Assembly (NCBI GenBank): GCA_017999645.1
Contig: JAGNLJ010000001.1
Coordinates: forward strand, 186,001-250,000
Direction of reading: 5' to 3'
From: Alphaproteobacteria bacterium
GTDB lineage: Bacteria; Pseudomonadota; Alphaproteobacteria; Micavibrionales; Micavibrionaceae
Length of the DNA stretch: 64,000 nt
The notes under the pieces were generated by a model. It saw only the letters and a program-made list of their open reading frames with translations, did not search any database and was not told where the DNA came from. Below, piece after piece: positions 44,201 through 53,688 of the stretch. Within the stretch, counting starts at the first letter, position 1; each line of letters opens with the position of its first letter. Made by a program: the position numbers and the translations under genes.

Positions 44201-46058
44201 CTTCATCGAGTTTGATGGCAGCGCTTTCAGCCGGGATCTCGACGAGGAAATCGTGGATCCAGACGGAGTGTGGTGCATTCTGGGGTTTTACCTCGAAGGG
44301 AAGTTCGGATATGGCGCGGAGACCCATATTCTCGAGGATCGGCAGCACGTTCGAGAGCGGCATCGGCGCGCCGGGATTGTAGGTTTTCAGCCGCAGCTGG
44401 GAATTGCCACCGCCCTCGGGACGATAAAGGTCGAGCGTCATTTTATTGCTTGCGAGGCATTCCTCGATTTTCCCGAGATCGAAGACGGCCTGTTTGGCGC
44501 TGTAGCGTGACGTGTAACCGACGGGGAAGGCTTCGCCGTATTTCAGTGTCAGTTCGGTGACGCGGTCTTCGTCTTTCAGCGTTTCCGCCAGCGCGCCGCG
44601 AAGGCGCTCGGCGAGAGTCTGGCCGGCTTCCTGTAGCTTCATCTCGAGTTTTTTAGGATCGTATTTCGGCGGGTCTTTCTGGTTGATGTTGATAATGAAC
44701 ATCACCCGCGCGAAAACGGAATCATCGAGTGTCGTATAAAAATTCGAAAGCTGGCCGTTCAGTTCGGATTCAAGGATGCGGCCGATCGCCTTGCGCAGGC
44801 CCGTGCCGAAGCGGTCGCGTGGAACATAAACAAGGCAGGAGACGTAACGTTTGAACGCGTCGAGGCGCATGAACAGCGCGATGCGCTGGCGTTCCTGCAG
44901 GCGTAGAATCTCAAGCGCGATCTCGTAGAGTTCTTCGTTCGGGATCTGGAACAGTTCGTCGCGCGGGTATTTCTCAAGGATATGGCGCAGTGTTTTGCGG
45001 TTGTGCGAGCCGGGAAGAAAGTCCGACATTTCCATGATCTCGTCGACTTTTTCGCGCAAGTAAGGCACGTCGCTGACGCTGCGGGAATAGGTGACGGAGG
45101 TGAAGAGGCCGAGGAATAGCTTTTCGCCCTTCGGGTTGCCGTTTGCGTCGTAGGTTTTGACGGCGATGGCATCCATCGGTACGCGGCGGTGCACGGTGGA
45201 GAGGCGGTTGGTTTTAGAGACGGAAACCGGCGGCAGGTCGCGGCGGAGTTGCTGCAGGTTGCGCGGCAGGCCTTCCTCGTTCTCATTTATGAAAGCCGGG
45301 ATGATGTCGTCATTCAGCAGGCCGAGGCTTGCACCTTTGACGGTTTTGCTCTGGATGTTTTTATCCTGGCCGGCGAACTGGTATTCACGGTAGCCGAGCA
45401 GTGTGAAATTGTTGTCATGGAGATAATCGAGGAACGCGCAGTAGCGCTCGATATCTTTCGCGGCGTATTTGGTTTTGGCGCGGGCAAGTTCGTTGCGGGC
45501 TTCTTTCAGCCGCTCCAGCATCGATTTCCAATCGCGGTTGGCGATATAAACGTCCTCGAGCGCGGTGGCGAGGCCGGTTTTCAGATTCTCCAGTTGCTCC
45601 TCGGAGAGGGTTTCACGGATGTGAACGTGAATATGCGACTGGCGGACGTAATCTTTTTTGGGCGTGTCGGACGCGTCGATCATTTTGCCGCTTTTGTCGT
45701 AGCGGACGTAAACGACCGGGTGCAGCAAAAGATCGATCAGGAGATTTTTTTTGTTGATTTCGGCGGCGATGGAATCGACGAGGAACGCCATGTCGTCATT
45801 GACGAAATCGATGACCGTCTTGCGGTAGGATTCGCCTTTCAGCACCGCGCTGCCGACTTCGAATTTGCGGTCGCCGGGTTTACGTGCGCGGGCGAGATTC
45901 CAGTGGCGCACTGTCATTTCGGCGAAGAGTTCGGGATCGTATTGCTCGAGGTCTTCACGGGGAACGCGGGCGGCGAGGGCCTTCAATAAATTTTTCTGGG
46001 CTTCCGGGGCGTTGGCCGGGAGGGTGGAGAGTGCTTTTTGTATGTATGATTTCAGCAT
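41268..46058 (-). CDS. NAD-specific glutamate dehydrogenase, large (180-kDa) type
   Basis: A 1596-residue enzyme of the GDH180/GdhB class that deaminates glutamate to 2-oxoglutarate with NAD. The long N-terminal regulatory part contains ACT-like regions; the catalytic domain (about 770-1270) shows [20 protein letters not shown], the substrate-binding [31 protein letters not shown] and the NAD-binding [15 protein letters not shown]-terminal alpha-helical domain of about 350 residues follows. The ATG at 46058 was preferred to the TTG at 46124. It takes glutamate from PutA into the TCA cycle. Family regulation by allosteric amino acids is known in Streptomyces and Pseudomonas; not visible here. 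Confidence 0.97.
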   Translation of the reverse strand: MLKSYIQKALSTLPANAPEAQKNLLKALAARVPREDLEQYDPELFAEMTVRHWNLARARKPGDRKFEVGSAVLKGESYRKTVIDFVNDDMAFLVDSIAAEINKKNLLIDLLLHPVVYVRYDKSGKMIDASDTPKKDYVRQSHIHVHIRETLSEEQLENLKTGLATALEDVYIANRDWKSMLERLKEARNELARAKTKYAAKDIERYCAFLDYLHDNNFTLLGYREYQFAGQDKNIQSKTVKGASLGLLNDDIIPAFINENEEGLPRNLQQLRRDLPPVSVSKTNRLSTVHRRVPMDAIAVKTYDANGNPKGEKLFLGLFTSVTYSRSVSDVPYLREKVDEIMEMSDFLPGSHNRKTLRHILEKYPRDELFQIPNEELYEIALEILRLQERQRIALFMRLDAFKRYVSCLVYVPRDRFGTGLRKAIGRILESELNGQLSNFYTTLDDSVFARVMFIININQKDPPKYDPKKLEMKLQEAGQTLAERLRGALAETLKDEDRVTELTLKYGEAFPVGYTSRYSAKQAVFDLGKIEECLASNKMTLDLYRPEGGGNSQLRLKTYNPGAPMPLSNVLPILENMGLRAISELPFEVKPQNAPHSVWIHDFLVEIPAESAAIKLDEVKKNFEFAFGKIWYSEMESDTLNKLILNSGMDAHEINILRAYVRYMRQIRSPFGQPYIQNALTQHSDIATLLVGRFKALFNPSGKNKIADSEKFSVEINSHLEKVESLDQDRILRTIAGLIEATLRTNYYQKQENGDAKSYLSLKFDSTKIPELPEPRPYREIFVYSPRVEGIHLRADKVARGGIRWSDRHEDFRTEVLGLLKAQNVKNAVIVPMGAKGGFVVKTPQPDRKAFQAEGIECYKTLVRGMLDITDNLKGEKVIPPKDVMRRDGDDPYLVVAADKGTASFSDIANGLSKEYGFWLSDAFASGGSAGYDHKKMGITARGGWECVKLHFRQLNHNIQEKPFEVIGVGDMGGDVFGNGMLLSEHTRLVGAFNHIHIFCDPDPDTASSFKERQRLFDGVLGWDQYDTKKLSKGGRIYNRNEKSLQLTPEIQKRFGISREKVSPYELMNAMLKSRCDLMWFGGIGTYIKGTHETHADVGDKANDAIRINGNELHAAVVGEGANLALTQHGRIEYAEKGGRLNTDFLDNSAGVNSSDVEVNIKILMNDVMSGKTHKMDIPARNKLLEKMTPEVAAHVLRNNYQQGQAISLAELQARETLSLQEEFIKDLERNHGLNRVLEGLPDAETVAQRLHLGKGMTRPELCVLLSYSKINFTRELLETDIPDSPDMHERLMAYFPVALQEKYEKEITRHKLHREIIATGLANSLINRLGPTFIKSRMKKTGAGAAEVARAYVVTREAFNLRKLWDDIEKLDNKVPAMVQLKAMREIAHTAEHVITWFLTRGARNFNLSAHIKDYGEGIANLREHLVDLVTDDVRKGIKQREQTAIADGLPKDLAHQIALMPVLSSACDIISITLKQKADLSAVTRTYFEVGRHFHLDWMRQQARFMASENAWHAEATAALVNQLYGSQAGLTTRMLKDAKNGKKDGIANDWFKKNADLVSQAEPVISALQSAGTVDLPMLVIAEQRLRTLYGG

Positions 46059-46171
46059 CGCCGTATTGTTTTTATTGAGAAACTTCTTGTGCGCTAAAAT
46101 GAGGCTTGGATGCTGCCCCGTCAAGCCCTCAGGACGGGTTTTATTTTTTCATAATACAAATAAATATGGGT

Positions 46172-46477
46172 TTAGCCGGTCCAGTGTTTGGAGAACAGGA
46201 AAAGGATGAGTGTCGGCAGCACCACCCAGGTCATGACCAGGTTCATGGGAGGGACCAGCCTGCGCCTGAACATGACGGTGACCAGCATGACCACCCCGTA
46301 TAAAATCATGACCAGAGCGAGATTGCTGAATAGTTTAGCGATATGATCGGCGCCTTCCTCGTGCGGGTAGAGCATACCCATAAAAAACAGGCCGACGCCG
46401 CCGCCAACTGAAAGAGCCCCGTTACGTGCGGCTTTGCGGACTTTTTTGTTCAATCGTTCTTCGGGGTCAGGAAACAT
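46172..46477 (-). CDS. Small three-helix membrane protein
   Basis: A 101-residue protein with a basic N-terminus (FPDPEERLNKKVRKAARNG) and three predicted membrane helices (about 20-40, 48-68 and 76-95). No motif is recognised. It is alone between the glutamate dehydrogenase and the TlpA-like gene on the same strand. Unknown function. Confidence 0.6.
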   Translation of the reverse strand: MFPDPEERLNKKVRKAARNGALSVGGGVGLFFMGMLYPHEEGADHIAKLFSNLALVMILYGVVMLVTVMFRRRLVPPMNLVMTWVVLPTLILFLFSKHWTG

Positions 46478-46502
46478 GGAACCAGCCTAGCAAAAAAGAA
46501 GG

Positions 46503-47039
46503 TTACAGTGAATCGATGATTTTTTGCAGCATGGCCGTTTCCCACTCGGCGCCGATGAGCTTTTCGCGGATGTTGAGGTCGCGGTCGGTGATCACGGTTT
46601 CCGGCAGTTGCGAAACACCGAAAATTTTCAGCGTGACGTCTTCGCGGTCGTGGGCGATGAAAACATTGTCCGTCGGTGCTTTTTGTTGCTGCAGAAATTT
46701 TTTGATGTCGTCTTCTTTCGCGTCCGAGGAAAGAGCGATGAGCACGACATCGTCTTTATTGTCTGCAGCAATTTTTAACAGCGCCGGGAATTCCACGACG
46801 CAGGGCGCACACCATGTCGCCCAGAAATTGATGATGACGATTTTATTTTTGAAGTATTGGACGCTGCGGGTTTTGCCGGACATATCGGTGAAGCTGAAAT
46901 CCGGCAGCGGCGTGATTTCCGTTTCCGCGCGCGCGGGCATCGCTGCGCCGTCGAAATAAATCGTGAGGCCGTAGCCGAGCGCGGCGACGGCGAGGAACAG
47001 CGCGGCGTTAAGCCAGAGCGTGGCGCGTTTTTTCTGCAT
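46503..47039 (-). CDS. TlpA/ResA-like membrane-anchored thioredoxin
   Basis: A 178-residue thioredoxin-fold protein with an N-terminal membrane anchor (about 9-27) and a periplasmic domain containing the active site WATWCAPC (Cys77 and Cys80), the cis-Pro region QLPETVITDRD, and a DFSFTDMSGKTRSVQYFKNK entry. Beside CcsA and ResB homologues it most likely reduces the CXXCH motif of apocytochrome c (ResA/CcsX role). Its first 32 bases overlap the ccsA stop region, so the three genes form one operon. The role is inferred from context; the fold is seen. Confidence 0.88.
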   Translation of the reverse strand: MQKKRATLWLNAALFLAVAALGYGLTIYFDGAAMPARAETEITPLPDFSFTDMSGKTRSVQYFKNKIVIINFWATWCAPCVVEFPALLKIAADNKDDVVLIALSSDAKEDDIKKFLQQQKAPTDNVFIAHDREDVTLKIFGVSQLPETVITDRDLNIREKLIGAEWETAMLQKIIDSL

Positions 47040-48801
47040 TCAGTTTCCAGAGCGTTGCAATGAGAATGGTTTCGCCTGCGCAGAAAAACCCAAGCGCGAG
47101 CGCGATGCCTGTGATGAAGCCGTAAGAGTGGAGGCCAATGCCGAGCAGGTTGACGCCGAACCAGGCCAGCGCGACGATGACGTTCAAAAATGCGACGGCG
47201 GCGAGAAATGCCATGCGGTTCAGGCGGGCCGCGATGCGGCCATGCTGGATCCAGATCAGCCACAGAACTATCAGAAGCGCGCCGTTTTCTTTCGGATCCC
47301 ACCCCCAGAAACGGCCCCATGATTGATCGGCCCAGATGCCCCCTAAAATGGTGCCGATGCCGGTGAGCAGAAGCGCGGCGAGGGTGGTTTTATAGATGGT
47401 GTCGTAAAGCAGGCTGAGTTGCTGCGCGGGTGCGTTTTTCAGGCGCAGGATAAACCATGCGTGCGCAAAGACCGCCGCCAGAATACAAACTGCATAGCCC
47501 GCGGTGATGCAGAGCACATGCGTGCCGAGCCAAAAGCTGGTGTTCAGAACCGCGACGAGCATCTCCATGCTCTCGCCCCGCTGCAGCAAAAACGGCGCGA
47601 GAAAAAGCAGGAATGCGGCGGCACCTTGCCCGGCAAAAAGCGCGACCAGGTTTTTGCGGCGGAGATAAAGTGCGAGCGCGGCGGCGGCGCAGATGAGGCT
47701 GACGAAGAGGAGGGATTCATAGAGCGTGCCGACCGGCGGGCGGCTTAAAATAATAATGCGCGATGCGAGGCCGGTCACGTGCAGCGCAAGGCCAAAGCCG
47801 AGGCACAGCAAAGGGAACAGCATGCGGTTGCTTTTGCGGTAACGCTCTGCCGCGAGAATGATGATGCCGAGAAGGTAAAAGCCCATGGCGAGCGGGAATG
47901 GCGCTGTAATGTTATAGGCTTTCTCGAGATAGATTTTAAAAGGTGTTTTGCCGCGCGCGGTGTCGGCAGCGGCACGCCAGCCTTCGGCGTTTCCTGCACG
48001 ATAGGCGATCGCCATGTCCTGCCATGTTTTAACGTCGCCGTTTTGCAGCAGTGACTGCCATGGTGAAATCCATTGGCCGTCTTTGTTAATAATTTTTAAA
48101 GTGCCGTTATTCGCTCCGGCGGTTTTAATTTCCTGCAGCGCGAAAGCAAGGGCAGCGAGTTTTTTTTCATCGTCGGTGTATTTGGCGGTATCGGCGCCTT
48201 TTTGCCTGACGATTTTTGCCGCGTCGTTTTGAATTTTGTCTTCAGAGGCGCGGAAATCAATGTAAGCATTTTCGGTCTTGTCGTTGCTGTAGGCGGGCGG
48301 CGCTTCTGTGCCTAGCGGCAGGACGGCGGAAAAGCTGCGCAGTAATTCACTGTAGATCGCGACATCGTCATAAAGCCTGAGCGTCGTCTGCTGCTGCGCA
48401 GTCAGGTTATCGGGATTGGCGCCCCGCAGTCCTTGCGTTTCGGCGGCATGTGCTGCGAGGCCGGGTGCCAGTTCGGAAAAGGAAAAAAGCGTCCTTTTTT
48501 GCCTGAGGCTGAAATGTTCGCGCACTGCAGGGTTGGTGATTTCAAAGACCGGCGTTTCTGCGGCGTTCACGGGGTCGAACAAAACTTCCGCCAGCCATTC
48601 CGCCGCGCCGTGGCCGCGCACGGCATCGCGCCCGGAAAATTCACGCAGCATGATGCGCGCAAAACTGTCGAGCGGTTTGATGCGGCCTTCGTGCAGCACG
48701 GGCAGCAGGCCGAACGAGGTATAATTGAGTTCGGGTTCAGCCGCCGCAGCGATTTTCGTGCAGCATAAAACCAGAAATAATACTGTGAGGATTTTTTTCA
48801 T
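47008..48801 (-). CDS. ccsA: System II cytochrome c biogenesis protein CcsA/ResC
   Basis: A 597-residue heme-handling membrane protein. A signal peptide (1-19) is followed by a large periplasmic N-terminal region (about 20-305) starting SFGLLPVLHEGRIKPLDSFAR, then about eight membrane helices. The heme-binding WWD motif is WGRFWGWDPKENGALLIVLW, with flanking conserved His in LGTHVLCITAGYA and the last loop LLGIGLHSYGF. This extended form resembles CcsA proteins I recall from Bacteroidetes-like and delta/epsilon lineages more than the System I CcmF/CcmC set. The start at 48801 overlaps the resB stop as ATGA. A frame extension to 49008 lies inside resB and was rejected. Confidence 0.92.
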   Translation of the reverse strand: MKKILTVLFLVLCCTKIAAAAEPELNYTSFGLLPVLHEGRIKPLDSFARIMLREFSGRDAVRGHGAAEWLAEVLFDPVNAAETPVFEITNPAVREHFSLRQKRTLFSFSELAPGLAAHAAETQGLRGANPDNLTAQQQTTLRLYDDVAIYSELLRSFSAVLPLGTEAPPAYSNDKTENAYIDFRASEDKIQNDAAKIVRQKGADTAKYTDDEKKLAALAFALQEIKTAGANNGTLKIINKDGQWISPWQSLLQNGDVKTWQDMAIAYRAGNAEGWRAAADTARGKTPFKIYLEKAYNITAPFPLAMGFYLLGIIILAAERYRKSNRMLFPLLCLGFGLALHVTGLASRIIILSRPPVGTLYESLLFVSLICAAAALALYLRRKNLVALFAGQGAAAFLLFLAPFLLQRGESMEMLVAVLNTSFWLGTHVLCITAGYAVCILAAVFAHAWFILRLKNAPAQQLSLLYDTIYKTTLAALLLTGIGTILGGIWADQSWGRFWGWDPKENGALLIVLWLIWIQHGRIAARLNRMAFLAAVAFLNVIVALAWFGVNLLGIGLHSYGFITGIALALGFFCAGETILIATLWKLNAEKTRHALA

Positions 48802-49886
48802 GCGGTTCTTCCCCGCATCACGTAGGCAAGATGCAGCAAAAGTCCTGCTGTTATAATCAGCGTACCGATATAGGGGAACAGGCGTCCCTTGTTTTCGACG
48901 ACGCTTAAAATAGTCGCCTGCATTTTGTCGGTTTGTTCGAAGGACGATTGATAGAAGGTGTAACCCTTGTAGCGCAGTGGCTTGTTCATCTCGATGCGGG
49001 CCGGCCATTCGAGGCCGTTGTCGACGATGACGATGTCGGAACTGTAGCCGCGCGCCTTGTCGGTGCCGGGATAGATTTCCTTATCAAAGTCGCTCAGGCG
49101 GATCGTGAAGGGCAGCATGCTCTGGCGCTTGCCGAAGATGAGTTTGTATTCCTTTTCATTTGCATAAAGCGTAATGGGTTCAGGCATGCCTTCGAAGGCG
49201 ATGTAGGTGCCGTCCTGGTCCTTGAGACCCGCAATGGTAAAGGTCAGACCGGGGAGGTCGGCTTCCGGTTCCTTGCTGGGGGGCGTCGATTCCAGCGCCA
49301 TGAATTTCGCCATGCCATGATAGTTGCCCTCATTCGCGCGTTTGACGATTGCGCAATTGCTGCAAGTATTCTGGACGATCAAATCGAACGGCACGCCGGT
49401 GATGCGGAGTTTCATTTCGCTGAACGGCTTCGATAATTTCAGGACATCGTTTTCGAAAATATAAAGCGTGCGCTGGTGGTAGTCGTAGAGGTAACGGCTC
49501 TCGGTATCTTCGGGGATGACCATGAAGCTTTCCTTCGCGCCGGTTGCCGTCAGCAATCCGCCGAAGAGCAGGACCAGCACACCGAAATGGGTGAGGTTGA
49601 TCCCGGCGCGGCGGCGCGACCATTCGCTGAAGGCCAGAAACTTGACTAGAAGGCTGAGCGCAATCAGGCCGAGCAAGGTATAGCCACCGGGCAAGGGCAC
49701 AGGTCCGGTCCAAAAAATGAAAGACGAGAAAAATTTCTTTTGTGCAGCATAAAGCCCCATCGGACCCTGGGCCAGCGTGCCCGCGACGAGCAACAGCATC
49801 AGCGGTGGAAGCATGTAAAACGGCGCGTCGGCACGGGCGACGGCGAGGGCCAGTTTTCTGCACTTCTGAAGCGTTTTTTGAAACAT
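48798..49886 (-). CDS. resB: ResB/Ccs1-family cytochrome c biogenesis protein
   Basis: A 362-residue ResB-like protein. It has an N-terminal amphipathic start, membrane helices at about 22-43, 62-80 and 92-110, a large periplasmic beta-rich domain (ESFMVIPEDTESRY, NTCSNCAIVKR, FTIRLSDFDKEIYPGT) and a final helix (about 333-353) with YKGYTFYQSSFEQTD before it. ResB with CcsA forms the System II synthetase that attaches heme to apocytochrome c in the periplasm. The ATG 49886 was preferred to an upstream TTG at 49928. It heads the resB-ccsA-tlpA operon. Confidence 0.9.
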   Translation of the reverse strand: MFQKTLQKCRKLALAVARADAPFYMLPPLMLLLVAGTLAQGPMGLYAAQKKFFSSFIFWTGPVPLPGGYTLLGLIALSLLVKFLAFSEWSRRRAGINLTHFGVLVLLFGGLLTATGAKESFMVIPEDTESRYLYDYHQRTLYIFENDVLKLSKPFSEMKLRITGVPFDLIVQNTCSNCAIVKRANEGNYHGMAKFMALESTPPSKEPEADLPGLTFTIAGLKDQDGTYIAFEGMPEPITLYANEKEYKLIFGKRQSMLPFTIRLSDFDKEIYPGTDKARGYSSDIVIVDNGLEWPARIEMNKPLRYKGYTFYQSSFEQTDKMQATILSVVENKGRLFPYIGTLIITAGLLLHLAYVMRGRTA

Positions 49887-49958
49887 GGGGAGCACTATAA
49901 GGTGTGCGGGGGTGACGGTGGAAGGCAAATCTGCTAGAAAAACGGGGAAAGGATTCCC

Positions 49959-50747
49959 ATGCAGACATCCCTTAAAGGCAGGACTGCCCTCATAACCGGT
50001 TCAACCAGCGGCATTGGCCTCGGCATGGCGAAAGGGCTTGCCGCGCAGGGCGCAAACATCGTCATCAACGGCCTGGGTGATGCGGGTGAGATTGAAAAAG
50101 CGCGGAAAGAAGTTGAGGCGCTGGGTGTGCGCTGCGTTTATGATGGTGCCGACATGACCAAGCCCGCGCAGATTACCGCGATGGTGGAAAAGGCGATCAA
50201 GGATTTTGGGAAAATAGATATTTTGATTAATAATGCCGGGTTCCAGCATGTTGCGCCGATTGAGGAATTCCCGCCGGAAAAATGGGACGCGATGATCGCA
50301 GTTATCCTGTCTTCCGCCTTCCACACGACGCGGGCCGCCGTACCTACAATGAAGAAAAACAAGTGGGGCAGGATCATTAATCTCGCTTCCGCGCATGCGC
50401 TGGTGGCTTCACCGTTCAAGGCGGCTTATGTTTCGGCGAAGCATGGATTGCTGGGGTTCACGAAGACGATGGGCGTCGAGCTGGCTCAAAGCGGCATTAC
50501 CTGTAACGCGATATGCCCGGGCTACGTGCATACAAAACTGGTCGACAACCAGATCGCGGCGACCGCCAAGGCGCGCGGCATTTCTGAAGAAGACGTCGTC
50601 AATAATGTATTGCTGGCGGCGCAGTGGACTAAGAAATTCGTGACAGTGGAACAAATTGCCGCTTTAGCTGTTTTCATATGTAGTGATGCGGCACAGAATA
50701 TTACCGGCGCCGCGCTGCCAATAGATGGTGGTTGGACCGCAGCGTAA
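49959..50747 (+). CDS. bdhA: D-3-hydroxybutyrate dehydrogenase
   Basis: A 262-residue classical SDR enzyme that interconverts 3-hydroxybutyrate and acetoacetate with NAD. NAD site TGSTSGIGLGMAKGLA, NNAGFQHVAPIEEFP, the catalytic Ser in NLASAHALVASPFKAAY and YVSAKHG (Tyr and Lys), and NAICPGYVHTKLVDNQI with the family-specific substrate helix. GFQHVAPIE and the PGYV-TKLV region are strongly typical of bacterial BdhA. Together with the acetoacetate-CoA ligase (24.5 kb) it forms a route from 3-hydroxybutyrate to acetoacetyl-CoA. Confidence 0.96.
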   Translation: MQTSLKGRTALITGSTSGIGLGMAKGLAAQGANIVINGLGDAGEIEKARKEVEALGVRCVYDGADMTKPAQITAMVEKAIKDFGKIDILINNAGFQHVAPIEEFPPEKWDAMIAVILSSAFHTTRAAVPTMKKNKWGRIINLASAHALVASPFKAAYVSAKHGLLGFTKTMGVELAQSGITCNAICPGYVHTKLVDNQIAATAKARGISEEDVVNNVLLAAQWTKKFVTVEQIAALAVFICSDAAQNITGAALPIDGGWTAA

Positions 50748-50882
50748 AAAGTTCTGACAATTATTTCTCACAAATAAATGTGACGCAGCGCGGCACATCA
50801 TGAAACGCTTATAGAATAAGCGCTTAGCAAGCTTATACTAATATTATTACCAATTTTGCCCCCATTACATTTTAAAACAATG

Positions 50883-50912
50883 TTGACAGGGGTTTTCAGG
50901 TAATTTCATAAT
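50883..50912 (+). promoter_or_regulatory. Sigma-70-like promoter of the GH13 gene
   Basis: TTGACA (50883-50888) and CATAAT (50907-50912) with an 18-base spacer, in a conspicuously AT-rich 187-base gap. Transcription would start near 50919, only about 16 bases before the TTG start, followed by an AAGAAGAG purine run. Confidence 0.6.
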
Positions 50913-50934
50913 TTTCTTAATATAAAAAGAAGAG

Positions 50935-52809
50935 TTGGACGGGTCGATTTTGGGTTCAGTTACAGACACTTTCAAAGGCCAGGCCGGTGAGATGCCGGAC
51001 CAGTACGGCGGTACGTTAAAAAAGAGTGGCGACGAGGTGATCTACCAGATCTACCCGCGCTCCTTTAAGGATTCCGACGGCAACGGCCAGGGCGATATCA
51101 ACGGCATCACCAGCATGCTGGATTACATCGAGAGTCTCGGCGTCGATGCGATCTGGATGTCGCCCATGTATAAATCACCGCCCGGTCCGGCCGGTGATGG
51201 CGGTTACGCCGTCGAAGACCACCGCAGCATCGATCCCGTTTACGGCACGCATGAAGATTTTCAAAACCTGCTTTCGGAAGCGCATGACAGAAGCCTGAAG
51301 GTCTATCTGGATTTCGTTCTGCCGCACACGGCGAACACGCATTCATGGTTCCAGGCAAGCCGAGACCCTTCGCATTCCGAGCACGACAAATACAAGAATT
51401 TCTTTGTCTGGCATAAGGGGCATCACCTTATCGATGGAAAATCTTATCCCACCGAAGAAGCGAAAATTATTGCGAAGGAAAAAGGAATTGAACTTCCCAA
51501 GGTGCCGCTGGTGCCGAACAACTGGAAATCCGTTTTCAGCAAAGGCGAAAACAACGCAGCGTGGACATGGGATGCGAAACGTGAAGCTTTTTACATGCAT
51601 CATTTTTTACCAAGCCAGCCCGCGCTTAATCTGAATCTCGATCATGTTCAGAGTGCGATCCATGAGGATATGCAGTTCTGGCTCGCCATGGGGGTCGATG
51701 GCTTCCGGCTTGATTCCGTTCCGTTCGCAAATTACGACCCGGAATTCCGTGATAATGAATGGATCAAGGGACAGTATCCCTATACAGGGTGCGGCTGGGA
51801 GGACCAAAAATTTACGCACAGCATGTGCCAGGATTCAACCAAGGCGTTGATAAAACGAATGCGTGAGCGTTTCCCGCATGCCAAGCTGATGGGCGAGGTC
51901 ATCGCAGGAAAAAATGGAGGCAGCGACTCCATTGAGCAGGCTGCTGATTATGTCGAGGCGGGACTGGACAGCTGTTACACGACTTACGGGTGGGCGATTG
52001 GTTCATCACATGCTGATTATATCCGCGGGCTGTTAGAGGGGATCGTGGAAAAATTTCCGGACGGTGGTGTATGGTTGCCCGTTAGCACCCATGATTGTTA
52101 CGAAAAGAGCCCGCGTACATACACCCGAATTGCAGAGCATATGGAGAAAACGGGGCAGGCACATCATCTCGACAAGGCTTATCGTCAGGCGCTGCAGATT
52201 TTTGGGACGTTCGGAACGCTATCACTTTACCAAGGCGATGAACTGGGATTGCCGCAGGCGCGCATGGGCAGGGATATTCCTCTTGAAAAGGCTCAGGATC
52301 CCATTACTCATACTATGGGTCCCGATCGTAGCCGCGATGTTGTGCGTACGGCTTTCCCCAGCAATTCAACGGAAAAACACGCAGGTTTTTCACCTTCCGA
52401 TGACCCTTACCTCCCGCTTGCCGAGCCACATAAAGGGCTGGCTGTGGACGTCCAGAAGGGAAACCCCAACTCAACGCTGGTCTTCACGCAGCATCTTCTC
52501 CGTTGGCGCAAGGAACAACCAGCCTTGATAAACGGCAAAATAAAAATACTGCCGACGATCGGTGATACCGTGGCTTTCCTTCGCGAAAGCGATGAGCAGA
52601 TCATTCTTTGCGCTTACAATCTGGGCCCGCAGGAATTTCCCTTCAGACCGGCGGATGTTCTTAATAACGAAGAGCTACGCAAACTGGGGCTGACGAATAA
52701 TGAAATATTATTTATGAAGCCCTACGACAGCCAGTTTGCGGGCCGTGCCAAGCCCCAGATGCAGCATGACCATCAGCATACTCACGCGCCTCAACAGGCG
52801 ATGGCCTGA
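50935..52809 (+). CDS. GH13 alpha-glucosidase/oligoglucosidase-like enzyme
   Basis: A 624-residue glycoside hydrolase family 13 protein without a signal peptide, hence cytoplasmic. The barrel starts VIYQIYPRSFKDSDGNGQGD. Catalytic residues (counted from the TTG) are Asp260 in DGFRLDSVPF (nucleophile), Glu321 in LMGEVIAG (acid/base) and Asp387 in STHD. PNNWKSVF and FYMHHFLPSQPALNL are typical of alphaproteobacterial alpha-glucosidases. Region I is DFVLPH with Pro where Asn is common. The C-terminus is His/Gln-rich and probably disordered. The start is uncertain: TTG 50935, TTG 50950 or ATG 50992. Alpha-1,4- or 1,6-glucosidic oligosaccharides are the likely substrates; specificity cannot be read. 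Confidence 0.9.
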   Translation: MDGSILGSVTDTFKGQAGEMPDQYGGTLKKSGDEVIYQIYPRSFKDSDGNGQGDINGITSMLDYIESLGVDAIWMSPMYKSPPGPAGDGGYAVEDHRSIDPVYGTHEDFQNLLSEAHDRSLKVYLDFVLPHTANTHSWFQASRDPSHSEHDKYKNFFVWHKGHHLIDGKSYPTEEAKIIAKEKGIELPKVPLVPNNWKSVFSKGENNAAWTWDAKREAFYMHHFLPSQPALNLNLDHVQSAIHEDMQFWLAMGVDGFRLDSVPFANYDPEFRDNEWIKGQYPYTGCGWEDQKFTHSMCQDSTKALIKRMRERFPHAKLMGEVIAGKNGGSDSIEQAADYVEAGLDSCYTTYGWAIGSSHADYIRGLLEGIVEKFPDGGVWLPVSTHDCYEKSPRTYTRIAEHMEKTGQAHHLDKAYRQALQIFGTFGTLSLYQGDELGLPQARMGRDIPLEKAQDPITHTMGPDRSRDVVRTAFPSNSTEKHAGFSPSDDPYLPLAEPHKGLAVDVQKGNPNSTLVFTQHLLRWRKEQPALINGKIKILPTIGDTVAFLRESDEQIILCAYNLGPQEFPFRPADVLNNEELRKLGLTNNEILFMKPYDSQFAGRAKPQMQHDHQHTHAPQQAMA

Positions 52810-52811
52810 TT

Positions 52812-53642
52812 TCAGCCGGGCAGGATTTCCGATTTTTTGATGATGAAGAAACCGCCATCGGCGGCGATGGACATTTCGCCGCTATTCTGTGCGACGATTT
52901 TTCCGGGCGGCAGGGTGTGTTTTTCTTTTTTAATCTCGTGCTTATAGACCGCTCGTATATGTCCCTCGATTGACGCAAGACTCCCGTAATGTCCGAAGGC
53001 GCGGGCGATTTTGTCGAGACGCTCAAGGGGAAGATTCCAGTTCAGCACGCGCATTTGATCGCTCGGCGGCGGGAAATTCAGCGCTTCGCCTTCATCCTGT
53101 TTTTTCGCAGCGCTCCAATGTTTCGGCAGGTCTTTCATGATTTCGGCCAGCAGTTCCGGTGCACGCACGGCCATGCGGGCCGAGAGGGTTTCGACCGTTT
53201 CATTATCCGCGAGCGTCAATTTTTCCTGTGCGATGATGTCGCCGGCATCCATTTCATCGGCGAGTTTATGAATGGTGAAGCCGGAGGCTTCCGGGTGATC
53301 GAGGAGGATGAACGGAATTGGCATCAGGCCACGGCCTTTCGGCAAATAAGCCGGATGAATGTTGAGGCCATAAGCGGGGGAGACATCCGGAATTTTGTAG
53401 AGATAGCCAGCAGAGATGAAAACCTCCGCACCCTTATCGGTCATTGCCTGTACTTGCGCGCGGTGCGGTTTTTCCAAAAGCACAGGCAGGTTGAATTCTT
53501 TGCCGAACGATGCCGTCTCGCGGTTGAAATTAAAAATATTGTCACAGGGAAAAGTGAACAGCCCAACCGGTTCATGGCCGTCCTGTACCAGACGATGCAC
53601 GATACCCAGCATGAAATCGTATCCGCAATAAACAAACTTCAT
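52812..53642 (-). CDS. Formyltransferase-family protein (Fmt/PurN superfamily)
   Basis: A 276-residue protein with the formyl-THF transferase fold. The N-terminus KFVYCGYDFMLGIVHRLVQDGHE lacks the usual SGxGSN loop. The catalytic Asn and His are in NIHPAYLPKGRG, and the Asp in EMDAGDIIAQE. A C-terminal domain with RVLNWNLPLERLDKIARAFGHYGS resembles the Fmt/ArnA C-terminal OB-like region. It is shorter than Fmt and lacks its initiator-tRNA features, so a sugar-nucleotide or other amine formyltransferase is possible. It is a different subgroup from the formyltransferase at the left window edge. Convergent with the GH13 gene, 2 bases apart. Confidence 0.78.
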   Translation of the reverse strand: MKFVYCGYDFMLGIVHRLVQDGHEPVGLFTFPCDNIFNFNRETASFGKEFNLPVLLEKPHRAQVQAMTDKGAEVFISAGYLYKIPDVSPAYGLNIHPAYLPKGRGLMPIPFILLDHPEASGFTIHKLADEMDAGDIIAQEKLTLADNETVETLSARMAVRAPELLAEIMKDLPKHWSAAKKQDEGEALNFPPPSDQMRVLNWNLPLERLDKIARAFGHYGSLASIEGHIRAVYKHEIKKEKHTLPPGKIVAQNSGEMSIAADGGFFIIKKSEILPG

Positions 53643-53688
53643 AGCCAACATCATTGGCTATTTGGATGGGCGCGGCAAGCTTTAAGGA

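Noticed and set aside
48802..49008. N-terminal extension of ccsA
   Set aside because: It lies within resB in another frame; the ATG at 48801 gives a clean signal peptide and the ATGA overlap.
52812..53642. Naming this gene fmt (methionyl-tRNA formyltransferase)
   Set aside because: It is shorter than Fmt, lacks the usual N-terminal loop, and has no def neighbour; kept as a family-level call.
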